This document shows positions 43,545 to 53,741 of a stretch of 64,000 bases of DNA, piece after piece (position 1 is the stretch's first letter; every line of letters begins with the position of its first letter). The DNA is from Meconema thalassinum (Eukaryota > Arthropoda > Insecta > Orthoptera > Tettigoniidae), in contig OX336396.1 in NCBI GenBank assembly GCA_946902985.2, positions 234,004,297 to 234,068,296 on the forward strand. Direction: 5' to 3'. A program made the translations under genes and the position numbers. The notes under the pieces were generated by a model. It saw only the letters and a program-made list of their open reading frames with translations, was not told the DNA's origin and made no database searches.

Positions 43545-44423
43545 TGTACAGCCCCCCAGGGTTCTGCATCCCCTGGAGGACATCCCCCCATCATCTATTT
43601 AAATCACCCTTAACTGGCAAATCTTGTAAGTCCAGAACATATCTATTAACACCGCAATGGCAGCTAGCCAGTATGGATAGCTTAACCAATAATTGCATCA
43701 CTACCACAAACAGCGACACACAAATTAACTAGGTCATCTAGGCAGCAGTATGCTGACAGAACAACGCCGAAAGCTATAAAAGGGAGCCTTATGTAGGACA
43801 AACTCTCTCTCAATTACCAGTCTTACAGTGCAGCGGCCGCAGGCTATCGACGTTATCATCAGAGGTGAGTCAGACGTGTTCAGATCTCCTGTATTTGTAA
43901 CCTTTACCCACAGATTGTACTTTTACATTGTGACCATTATTACATTCCCTGAAAGGGACTCATAATTCAACATCACAGACCAATAAACGCTTGGTCAATA
44001 CACTACACTCGTCTTACTATTTATACGCCTCTTTACGTCCCAACGCCCTTCCTTATTCCCGTCACGGTTAGACGTGACATATGGTAGCCCAACAGTGCTA
44101 GCTCAGGTATCATTGTATTCCTCGCGGCGGCCCGGCTGCTAAGAGCAGCGAGCGCCACATAGCTGACACGAGCACGTTCAGTTATATAACAAGCCAGTCA
44201 GCTGGAAGACCAGCACGTTGACCTATACACCAAAACTCCATCCCCTAAGATACATCTACAGCCTTTATAGGAGCGCCCCCTAGTTCCTAACACTAAACAA
44301 CACTCTACACTGGTCAGCTTACCCTGCTACGGGAAGCTACCCCCTTTTAGGCACTGCTTTATAAATTAACACAATAACTCATCCTTTTAGATCCAACCAC
44401 CCCCAATAAAGGGATCTAAAACA
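43545..44423 (+). repeat. Inner element 3' LTR
   Basis: It is 879 bp, with its TATA box at 43775-43781. It differs from the 5' LTR at about five single bases, for example in the TATA region and in the tract before ctggtcagc. It joins the outer LTR again at atatcgttgg. Confidence 0.92.
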
Positions 44424-44427
44424 ATAT

Positions 44428-47246
44428 CGTTGGAGTAAAGTAACAGCATGGAACTTCGTTAATCGTCTTTCTACAAAAGCGAGCATCTAGTGAACATCCA
44501 ACTACACTCATGCATCGTGAATCCATCGCTGAATTATACCAGATAACAGTGGAAATATTTTCATACTCCACAACTATGAATATTTCTGCGGAAATAACTA
44601 CAATAAACTTCATGGCGAATTCCTGCAAGAACTTCAGGGAACTTTCAAGAGAGGCCAGGGTTGTCCCGGCGCACAAAGAAGAGTTTTGCCAGAAGGATGT
44701 TTTTTCGTATCCACGGAGCAGTGCAATTTCGGAGGAGGAAGCAGTTCGATTCTCCGAGGACGCTGATTCCAGGTTCGAGGACGGAGCACATCTTTACGCT
44801 GGTGAAATGGAACCAACAGCAGTTTTCTTTGAAAACTTTCCTCTAGATCTTCAATCAACAGATAAGGTAGTCGTGAACGTTTCTTGTTTTATTTGAGTCT
44901 TGTAGCGATATCTGAGCAACCATTTTCCCATATTTTCTGTCCTATCTTTTGCCCCATTTTCTTGATTGATATTTCTGTACTCAGTACACTTCGATGATTT
45001 ATGCCTTTTTCTTCGATTTTTGAGACATTGCTATGTCATTGGCATACTTAATAATTTTGGATCAGTTGAGACTGATATTAGATTCTTTCAGTAATTTGCA
45101 TATTTTTGTAGTCACGATTTGACTGTAAAGTTAACGATTTGCTATGGCAGATTTGAATTCAGACAGCGTGTCATTTTATTAAAGTAATTCTATTCAGTAA
45201 ATTACTTTGACCAATTTTCTGTCATCCTCAAGAAAGAAGAATGATTAAAAGATTTTAGAGCGTTCAAATCTATTTCGATATCGACGATCTTTGAAATACT
45301 AGTCGTCTTATGAACATGATTGCAACATAGACATTTACCATTGCATTATAGACAATTTTATGAAATATGAACTTTTATTTCGATTTATTGAATACACTAT
45401 AGTAATGAACATTTGATAGGAGTTTTTCTCAATTATAGATTGGAACAATAATGTTTGCATTCCACAGTCTAATTGTATTCTATTCGACTATTTTGCAGTT
45501 TAGATGAACTTTGTTTGAAGATAGTATTTTTATACTGCGTTACTTTAAAGATATTAATCTCAATTTTGATAGACCAGGCAGGAGTGTCTAATCGTATTTG
45601 CTATTAAATTTATTTGTGATTGGCAAATTTTTACTTCATATCGATTCATGAATGAAACCCACGAAGGTTAAATAATAACAGTCATTATTACAATTGATGA
45701 ATATAAGAATTTTTAAAGAGGAACAATGGATGTATAATCGTTAGTTCAGTGGACGTGTAAAAGTCGCTGTTGAATAATGCCCTTGAATAATGAAGGAGGT
45801 TCCCACAATAATTAATGAAGTTGATGAATTTATAAGTGGAGGTTTTTGTGTGTAGTTTGGAAGATTTTTATGCCATATATATGAAGATATATGATGAATT
45901 TTGGGCCAATTTTTGTGCCATTTTTGTGCGTTATGAGCGAAGTATTTTCCCACTGATTGTATTGTTCTTGTTCTTTGAAAGATTATTCATATGAAGATAC
46001 TGTTAAAATTAACAAGAGTGTTAAATAATTTGAGATAAAGATTTTGAATGGAGGTTACTGTCACAAATATTAATAATTATTATTAAACCTTATTAAACCT
46101 GAATTTGACAGTTAAATATAACTAACCTTCATTGGTCGATTATATCAACACGATTTGAGTAATTATCAACTGGATAAACGTGTGGTTTAATGTATTTCTT
46201 GTATAAATAATATAAACAATATAAATATTGTAAAATAATTTTGTAAATATCTTTGTTAAATAATTTGAAATGATAGTGATTAATACAGGCGTGTATAAAA
46301 TTTTCAATTGTCATTTGACATTGTTATAAACAATTTATTATTGTTATAAATAATTAATGAACTTTTGTTATTAACATTTAGAGTTTTTTTATACTCTAAA
46401 CAACGCAAGTTAAGCAGGTGGTTTGAACAATTAATCATGATTTGGGATTATTGGAGGAATCCACTGGTGTTTGAATGAAGCATGTAAGACATTTGCGTGA
46501 TAATATTTCAGTTGAGATGTGAACATTTACGTATTTGAAAAGGAGAGCCAAGCTCTGAGGTAACACGCTTATGCTAGGGTTGAACGAACGGGAGTCCACT
46601 TTGACAATACAGGTGCATTGCAGCTGGCCCGGACAACTGTGTTACAGAGGCCAAGGACGTTCCATAATAGCCTTGTGGCTATAAATAAAATGTGAAGTAT
46701 ATAAACACGCAAAACTATTGATATATGTGTCTCATCCCAAATCCCGTTTCCATTCCATATGCATTATTATTTTTACGTTGCTATGAGCTTGAGAAAGCTG
46801 AAACATTATATGTAGAGAATACAGGTCCTACAGGAGGACATGGTTATGTGGTCGATGGCTTCTGATTGCCACGTATATTTTGTTATTTCATTTTTGTTAA
46901 AATCATTCTTTATGTGAAATAAATTATTGTGCAGTTTAAAGTTTCTCGTCTTCGTTCTGGTTCATTTTAAATATCATGGTGGAGGTTATTGTGTGGGCAT
47001 ACTTTAAGTGATCCAGTTGACAACCCAGTCCCCGAGATAAATTTAAGAGGTAAGTAAAGGTAAGTATGAACCCCCGTATATTTTGGTGTGTTCCACAATA
47101 ATTTTCTTGTTAACTATTGTGCTCTAATCTCGATAGTATCTGTCAGTGCCATTTTCATTGATGTAGCTGTGCCGGTGCGTTTGATTATTGGCAATCCGAT
47201 TGAGGGGGCGGATATCTGACAGCCTACTATCCGGATATCGGGTACA
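44428..47246 (+). repeat. Outer element 5' LTR, second part
   Basis: It is collinear with 54798-57615. It includes a 128-codon frame (44510-44896) that is nearly identical in the other LTR (54877-55263) but matches no known family. An AATAAA signal lies at about 46919, with TGGTGGAGG after CA at 46975-46985 and tandem splice-donor-like aggtaagtaaaggtaagt at 47048-47065. Confidence 0.9.
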
Positions 47247-47253
47247 GTAGGAT

Positions 47254-47271
47254 TGGCGACCCTAAAACGTG
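47254..47271 (+). promoter_or_regulatory. Candidate primer-binding site of outer element
   Basis: Seven bases after the LTR comes TGGCGACCCTAAAACGTG. TGG would pair with the tRNA CCA end. A related stretch, attggcgcaatcaacgtgtg, follows about 53 bp later. The exact tRNA is not assignable here. Confidence 0.5.
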
Positions 47272-47963
47272 GGGCTTGTTCTACAAAACACTGGATTACC
47301 AAGTAGGATTGGCGCAATCAACGTGTGGGGCTCGATTGTCTCGATTGGCACGTTCGACTGAATAACATTGGATTACCAAGTTATTGCAGTAAAATTGACA
47401 TCGCAATTTTTGTGGAGTGTTCGAATAACATTGGATTACCAAGTTATCGATGTCAAAGGGATTGTAAAGACTCAAATAAAGAGGTTGATTCTTGGTTAGA
47501 TGTCTTAGCCAATTGTAGAATTTGAGAGTGTGATTATATAGGAATAAAATATTGTGTTGTATTAGGAAAATTACACTCAGAAAAGATCAGATCTTATACA
47601 ACTTGAGAGAGGTTAAATAGGCTGGAAACTTAGAAAAATCGCCTATGATCTGGAATCTTATTTTATTTGACCGGCTTATGACAGGTATAGTCATATTAAA
47701 GATAAAATTAAACTATTTGGATTATAAATGTAAATTATTTGTGTTAGGATATTTTAAAATGAACCAAAGAAACTTGAACATGTGCTTGAGTTTGTTTCAA
47801 CATGAAGTGTCTACGAAGGTTAATTATAAGGTAATTATAAGTTAGATTTAAGACAGAAAATTGCTCAAAACTTATATATGGTGAAGAATGTTGCTCAGAT
47901 GTTGTTATTTCGCTCTGTTTGATGTATGTCCCTAAAGCAGTTTATTATTGAAATATTATTGAA
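47272..47963 (+). other. Leader of outer element
   Basis: A 5' untranslated leader of about 0.7 kb before gag. It holds imperfect repeats of ataacattggattaccaag (about 47362 and 47428). Short frames are not supported. Confidence 0.6.
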
Positions 47964-50387
47964 ATGGCAGATGAGAGTCTTAAGAAAATGTTGGAGGAGA
48001 TGTCCAACAATATGAAGGAGATGGAAGTTAGGAATGCTAGTAATATGAAGCAGATGATGGAGGAGAATTCTAGTAGTTTGTCTGCTAATTTGTCTATTAG
48101 GCTGGATGAAAGTGTGAGGGAAATGGAAGCTAGGAATACTAGTAGAATGGAGGAGAATATGAAAGTTCTTCAGACCAGTTCTGCAAACCTAGAAAATAAT
48201 ATGTCGCGTTTACAGATCAATACCCAGGGAATCGAGAATGCTGTAACTGACATACGCACAGACGTGTCCAATGTGCATAAAGATGTGTCTGTTGTTAAAA
48301 ATGATGTGTCTAAGGTACAAAAAGATCTTACTATGTTGAATCTTGATGTTGCTAATGTCCGGGGTGATATTTCATGTGCTAGAGCTGAAGTAATTGTTGT
48401 AAGGAATGATGTTGCTACTGTACAAGACAAAGTAGAAGAAGTTCAAAGAGAGGTTAGTAATGTTCGAACTGATGTGTCAAATGTTCAAGTAGACATCAAT
48501 AATATTCATTCAGATGTTAACGATATGCAAAGCGATATCAATAAAATACAAGTAGAAGTCAATACTGTTTTTGTAGACATTGCTAAAGTTCAGACTGATG
48601 TTAACAAAGTTAGGGAGGAAATTGAAACTTCAAAAACGCTTTGTACTCGTAACATTAGTGCATTAACAACTCGGTTAGTTGACGAGTCTGTTAGGACAAC
48701 GGCTTCCTTAGCTGGTTTAAAATACGATGTAGAGGTCATGAGAACCCAAGTATTAGATCACAATCGTTTACTTAAGGAGGACATCGAAGTAGATATTGCA
48801 GAAATGTTAACTGCAAATGTAACAGTGTGGAAAGATGAATGGAACAGGTCAAGTGGGGAACATGTAGATCAGATTCAGGAACGAATTGAAAGAAAACTTG
48901 CCAGTTCACAGGTAGACATTAATAACGAAGTAGTTCAGATTAGGAAAGACTTGAATGTAAGGATGGATTCGCTATCCGAAAAGCAGGTAGAGGATAGAAC
49001 TCAAATTGGTCAGGAAGTGCAAGCATTAAAAACTGCGTTAGAGGAACAGATTCATAAGGTTGTCTCTGATGTTAATGAAACTACGAGCAAACTGCAGAAT
49101 TTGAAACTAGGAGAAGCTAGCATGATGGAAACCTATAAGGAAGAGTTGATTAGGAAAGTCATCACGGAAATCACAGACAAGGATACCGAAGGATTGACTG
49201 GTGAAGAGGAGAGAAATTACGTGAGAAGAGGTAATCTTACTACAGAAGAGAGAGATATTAGTCCTGAGGAACGTATATCCAGATTCAGGGAAGAAGAAGA
49301 GGATCGGAATATTGAACCCGAATGGAAGTATCGTGATAGTGGGAGGAATTATATGGATTCATATCCGAGAAATGTGACAGTCATCCGGAATTTTGAAGAC
49401 AAACCTCAAAAATTTAGCAACACTGATAGTCTCACACCGATCGAATATATCAGGAATCTTAAAGACTATTTCATAGAAGCCCACATTCCTAGAGAGAGAG
49501 AGATGAGAATCGTAGAAAGATTTCTAGCTGGAGGACCCCTCGAATGGTTTAGAGCATTTCGGTACACTTTCAGCAATTTTGACGAATTTGCAGAGGCACT
49601 GATTAAACGATTCTGGTCAATAGAAGCTTAGAATTCACTAAGAGCCGAGGTATACTCGAGGAAGTATTCAGGTACTCTTCCAACACGGTACGCTGATTTC
49701 TTCACGAGTCAACTATCACGCTTGAGATTTTTGCAACCCCCATTGTCAACAGAGCAGTTGATAGATGCGATTTCACGTATGCTGCCTGTGAAGGTAAGAA
49801 GACTGATCATATCGTCAAACATTAGAGATTTGACAAGTATGGACGAATTGTTGAGAAGGCTTGACTACACGAGTCCAATGCCAAATTTGGTACAAAAAGG
49901 TCAGAGGCACGAATTCAAAGACATTAATACGGTCTATATGGATCAAGTGCAGCAAACTGATAAGCCTGAGGAAGGAAAAACTGAAAATGTAGGTCCTCAC
50001 AGGAATAATTATTTCCGCAACCACAGATCCCAAGGTTACCGTCCATATCAGCAAAGACGAGGCTGGAATAATAATAGAGGGAATTACAACAACGGAAGAG
50101 GTAGATACTACAACAATGGTTATAATAGAAATTATAACAGAAATAACCAGTACCAGAATCAGAATCAGAATTCTCAAGGTCAGGTTATGACACCCGACAA
50201 GTATCAAGAAAGAGAGAAGGAAAGTCAGCAGTATCTGAAGGAATTACGAGAAAAGGAAGCTGAAAATCAAAAGAAAAGACAGGATGTAGTGATCGATCCT
50301 GGTCCTTCTACAAGTCAGCAGGGGAACTTTGAGATTGGTAACACAAAAAAAACACGCCGATTTCTCAACGACAGTGAGAAACTATGA
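47964..50387 (+). pseudogene. gag: Gypsy gag with long coiled coil, in-frame TAG
   Basis: The frame begins at 47964 (MADESLKKMLEEMSNNMKEM), has a TAG at codon 556 (49629-49631) and stays open in the same phase to 50387. Residues about 1-350 form an extended coiled coil with repeated V-x-x-D-V-x-x-V units of 7 and 14 residues. Residues about 470-555 resemble a retrotransposon capsid (TPIEYIRNLKDYF, GGPLEWFRAFR, FDEFAEALIKRFW), continued after the stop. The last part is Asn/Arg/Tyr-rich (NNGRGRYYNNGYNR) and basic, apparently in place of a CCHC zinc knuckle. Gag forms the particle and binds RNA. The TAG is probably a nonsense mutation, but suppression cannot be excluded. Confidence 0.85.
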
Positions 50388-52008
50388 ATACATTGCCACA
50401 CCACACCTAATTACCATTAACGAAATTTACGAAGTAACTGATGAGAATTTATTAGAAGAGAGGGGAATCGTCAAAGAGGAAAGACCATGTGCATTACCTA
50501 TTATTTCTGTACTGATAGATGGCCAACAGTATAAAGCTCTTATGGATACTGGTGCAATTATTTCTATCATTTCTGATGAATGCTATCAAAGTCTGCTAAA
50601 AGGAGAAAACATGACAGTTTTACCAGTTTCTACCGTCAAAGTGAGAGGAATTTTCCAAGACAAGGCAGTGAAATGCAAGATCCAAGTGCTGTTGAACTTT
50701 GAAATTAATGGAAGGAATTATGAACAGATCTTCATTGTGGTTAACAAGATCCATTTCGATATTGTGCTAGGAATCGATTTTATATCGAAAGTTGGAGCCA
50801 TTATTGATATGAAGAATAGAAGTATTAGCTTTAATGATGGGTACATGATCACAGAAGAGATCGAAGAACAGGACGTGAAAAACAGTCTGGAGATAGACCT
50901 TAGGGAAGAAATTTTAAATACCATTATTAACGACGTAGAGAACATAACAGAAATACCCAGTAGAAAAACTGAAGGATTTGAAGAAATTCAGGGGGAATTT
51001 GAAGATTTGATAAAGGAATTCCAAGATATTTTCGATGAAAAGTCTGGATTGATTAAAGACTATAAGTATAAGATAAGGCTGACCGATGAAACCCCTTACC
51101 AAAAGAGAATATACCCCATACCTGAGAAATACTATCAAGAAGTACGAGGGTTGATCAGAAAAATGGAGGTAGACGGGATTATTAAACAACAGGCGTCGTC
51201 TTACATAAACCCCATCACTGTAGTGAAGAAAAGTAATGGTCAGATACGTCTTTGTCTCGATGCTCGAACCATCAACTTGAAGATTCTTCCAGAAAATGAC
51301 CGACCACCTAAGATTAGAGATCTGCTTAGAAAGTTCAAAGGGGGAGCATGTTTCAGTGTTCTTGACTTGACATATTCGTTTTACCAAGTTCAACTGGAGG
51401 AAGAAAGTATGCAGTACACTGGATTCCTATTTGACCAGACGTCATGGGTCTTTGTGAGAATGCCTTTAGGAATGGTCAACAGTGGACCAGCACTCATTCG
51501 AGCACTTGATAGCAAGCTCACTGACGAAGTAAAGGAGAATGTAATCTGCTACATTGACGATTTAATTGTATCTTCACCCAACGCCGCAGAACATTTAGTG
51601 CACTTGAGAAAGTTGTTTGAAAATTTAAGGGAGGCCAATATCAAGGTCAATTTTGGAAAATGTCAATTCTTGAAGAAGGAGACCAATTACTTGGGGCATA
51701 CCATTGATAAGGATGGATATCATCCAAACATGCAGAAAGTAGATGCAATCACTAGATTCCCAAAGCCAACTAAGGTGAAACAAGTCAGAGAATTTGTAGG
51801 CGCTTGCCAATTCATTAGCAGCCACTGTCCGAGATACTCTGAAATTATGGCTCCTCTGTATGATTTACTCAAGAAAAATAATAGATGGAAATGGACTACC
51901 GCAGCAGACGAGGCTTTTGAGAAAGCAAAGGAGATGCTCAGAAACAACGTCAAACTGGAGTACCCAGACTTTGAGAAGGTGTTCTATAGTCTGATGCATC
52001 AAGAATAG
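50329..52008 (+). CDS. pol: Gypsy pol part 1: protease and reverse transcriptase
   Basis: This frame overlaps the end of gag by 59 bases and lies in the +1 phase relative to it. In residues of this frame, the protease has DTG at about 73-75 (ALMDTGAIISIIS). The reverse transcriptase has KSNGQIRLCLDARTIN at about 301-316, the first catalytic D in FSVLDLTYSFYQV (about 346), MPLGMVNSG at about 378-386 and the YIDD active site at 408-411. The frame ends at 52008, just where the RNase H domain should begin, because the phase is lost near 51988. How pol is reached from gag (frameshift, or a spliced or separate start) is not settled by the sequence. The reverse transcriptase part itself looks intact. 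Confidence 0.9.
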   Translation: MRLVTQKKHADFSTTVRNYEYIATPHLITINEIYEVTDENLLEERGIVKEERPCALPIISVLIDGQQYKALMDTGAIISIISDECYQSLLKGENMTVLPVSTVKVRGIFQDKAVKCKIQVLLNFEINGRNYEQIFIVVNKIHFDIVLGIDFISKVGAIIDMKNRSISFNDGYMITEEIEEQDVKNSLEIDLREEILNTIINDVENITEIPSRKTEGFEEIQGEFEDLIKEFQDIFDEKSGLIKDYKYKIRLTDETPYQKRIYPIPEKYYQEVRGLIRKMEVDGIIKQQASSYINPITVVKKSNGQIRLCLDARTINLKILPENDRPPKIRDLLRKFKGGACFSVLDLTYSFYQVQLEEESMQYTGFLFDQTSWVFVRMPLGMVNSGPALIRALDSKLTDEVKENVICYIDDLIVSSPNAAEHLVHLRKLFENLREANIKVNFGKCQFLKKETNYLGHTIDKDGYHPNMQKVDAITRFPKPTKVKQVREFVGACQFISSHCPRYSEIMAPLYDLLKKNNRWKWTTAADEAFEKAKEMLRNNVKLEYPDFEKVFYSLMHQE

Positions 52009-53648
52009 GCATTAGTGCAGTCTTATACCAAAAAGACGAGGCAGGCAACAAGCACTACATTGCGTTCACTAGTCGGAAGTTAAAGAAACACGAGGAAAAC
52101 TACTTTACGACAGAATTAGAAGCGTTAGCTTTTGTAACAGCTTTGCAAGCTTGGAAATTTTTTTTGCTGGGACACAAGGTTATCATTATTACAGATCACA
52201 AAGCACTTCAGTTTATGCTGCAAACTGACATGTCTAGTGATAGATTGACACGTTGGGCTTTGTTCACCCAACAGTTTAATGTCACTATCGGCCATCAGCC
52301 TGGGAAAGATAACTTACTGGCTGACGCTTTATCACGTAACCCTATCAAAAATGTGCAGATACACCATGTACAATTGGAGCAGCAAGATCAAGAGACCGTT
52401 AGGAGGTTAGCCCGATTCGGTGTGTCACAGAAGAGACACGCTCCAATCAGGAAAATGTACAGGTTTCTTAATGGTTACATGGACAATACTGATGTTGACT
52501 ATGCAGCTACACAGAGAGATTCACGACACTTTGTCTTGAGTGGAGACATAGTATGTAAGTATGCTGACTCTGCGCATACAAAGCTTCGAATAGTCGTGCC
52601 ACCTAAACTTGTTGTCAATTTAGTGTGGGTAGCTCATCACGCAACTGGACATGCGGGTTTAGATAAAACTCTTGATACCCTTAAAGAGAGGTTTATTTGG
52701 ACTAACATGCGTTCCAGCATTGCTAATGTCATTCGTTCATGTGATAAATGTCAAAGAGCAAAATATGCTTCCGCTCTATTAAAAGGTAAACCTAAGGCGA
52801 TGATTCCCTCTAAACCGAATGAACTCATGGCGACAGACATATTTGGTCCTTGTCCGAAGGGATATCAGGGTAATCAGTATCTGTTGGTTACCGTGGATGT
52901 CTTCTCAAAATTTGTAACAATGAGTCCCATGCAAAAAGCTAACACGAGGAACGTTGTAAGCAGACTGGAATATGCTGTATTTCCAAAAGCTGGTAAACCA
53001 GAATATCTACTTTCGGATCATGGAGCTCAGTTTACGTCCTTAGAATTTGCTGCAGATATGGAGAGGCTTGGTATTAAGCACATATTTTCAAGCGTGCGAT
53101 ATCCGGAATCGAATTCTTCGGAAAGATATATGGCTGAATTTTCGAAATTCTGTCGAATTTTCAGTCCGAATGATCATTCTGGTTGGGTGAGATTTGTACC
53201 CCTTATTGAGGAATGTCTAAATTCTACCGTGCAGGAGAGCACAGGAGAGGTGCCAATGAGACTTCATCTAGGAAGAAACCCAGAAAGGCCATGGGATAAT
53301 CTTTTTAACCACGTTCCTAGAGATCCCGACTTAGGAAGGCAGCAGAGAATAGACAGAGCGAAGGAACAACTCCAGAAAGCAGCACAAAAACGACTGAAAA
53401 GAGTAGCTGGAAAACGTTTTGGTGCTCCCTTAGAAATTGGAAATCTGGTATTATTACGCAGACCTGTCAAGGCTGACGTAGGTAAGAAAATCTATCCCAA
53501 GTTTGGAATAGTGTTCATGGGTCCGTTCAGAATTACGAATGCTTATGGAAACAACTGTTATGAACTTTACGATGATGAGAATAATGTCGTTTATGGCAAG
53601 TTCAATGCTGGGAACTTGAAGAAATATTATTCAAGAGTAAGCCAATAA
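51990..53648 (+). CDS. pol: Gypsy pol part 2: RNase H and integrase
   Basis: The phase is open from 51990 (first ATG 52143). RNase H starts at SDASRIGISAVLYQ and includes TELEALAF, TDHKAL and LLADALSR, supplying the acidic residues of the active site. The integrase zinc domain has HHATGH and CDKC (about 200-203 counted from 52143). The catalytic triad is D232 (MATDIFGP), D292 (LLSDHGAQF) and E327 (NSSERYM), with 34 residues between the last two. A GPF-type module (MGPFRITNAYG) is near the C-terminus. The frame is one base off from the reverse transcriptase frame, consistent with a 1-bp deletion just before the RNase H motif. It ends 93 bp before the 3' LTR. Confidence 0.9.
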   Translation, partial: SDASRIGISAVLYQKDEAGNKHYIAFTSRKLKKHEENYFTTELEALAFVTALQAWKFFLLGHKVIIITDHKALQFMLQTDMSSDRLTRWALFTQQFNVTIGHQPGKDNLLADALSRNPIKNVQIHHVQLEQQDQETVRRLARFGVSQKRHAPIRKMYRFLNGYMDNTDVDYAATQRDSRHFVLSGDIVCKYADSAHTKLRIVVPPKLVVNLVWVAHHATGHAGLDKTLDTLKERFIWTNMRSSIANVIRSCDKCQRAKYASALLKGKPKAMIPSKPNELMATDIFGPCPKGYQGNQYLLVTVDVFSKFVTMSPMQKANTRNVVSRLEYAVFPKAGKPEYLLSDHGAQFTSLEFAADMERLGIKHIFSSVRYPESNSSERYMAEFSKFCRIFSPNDHSGWVRFVPLIEECLNSTVQESTGEVPMRLHLGRNPERPWDNLFNHVPRDPDLGRQQRIDRAKEQLQKAAQKRLKRVAGKRFGAPLEIGNLVLLRRPVKADVGKKIYPKFGIVFMGPFRITNAYGNNCYELYDDENNVVYGKFNAGNLKKYYSRVSQ

Positions 53649-53728
53649 TAATTCAATTTCGTGTTCAAGTGAATTGATATATTTATAACACAGAGTTTAA
53701 AAACAATTTGCAACTGTTTTTAAAACGT
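53649..53728 (+). other. Short 3' untranslated region of outer element
   Basis: AT-rich, with no envelope-like frame between pol and the polypurine tract. Confidence 0.7.
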
Positions 53729-53741
53729 GGTGAAGGGAGAA
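53729..53741 (+). promoter_or_regulatory. Polypurine tract of outer element
   Basis: GGTGAAGGGAGAA abuts the TG of the 3' LTR. Confidence 0.85.

Larger units (their letters stand above)
34219..44423 (+). mobile_element. Non-autonomous LTR element (LARD-like) nested in LTR
   Basis: The LTRs at 34219-35097 and 43545-44423 are both exactly 879 bp, begin TGTACAGCC and end TAAAACA. By eye they differ at about five positions. The target duplication is ATAT (34215-34218 and 44424-44427). A polypurine tract precedes the 3' LTR. The 8447-bp interior contains no protease, reverse transcriptase, RNase H or integrase in any frame, only a damaged leader frame. It must have been copied by enzymes from another element. 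It lies in the same orientation as its host LTR. Confidence 0.92.

Noticed and set aside
44510..44896. 128-codon frame in the outer LTR as a real gene
   Set aside because: It is kept in both LTR copies only because they are recent duplicates. No homology was recognised. It is left as a note in the LTR entry.
49815..50207. 130-codon minus-strand frame
   Set aside because: It is the shadow of the Asn/Arg/Tyr-rich gag tail.
53649..53741. Envelope gene making the outer element an errantivirus
   Set aside because: Only about 90 bp separate the end of integrase from the 3' LTR, so there is no room for an envelope frame.
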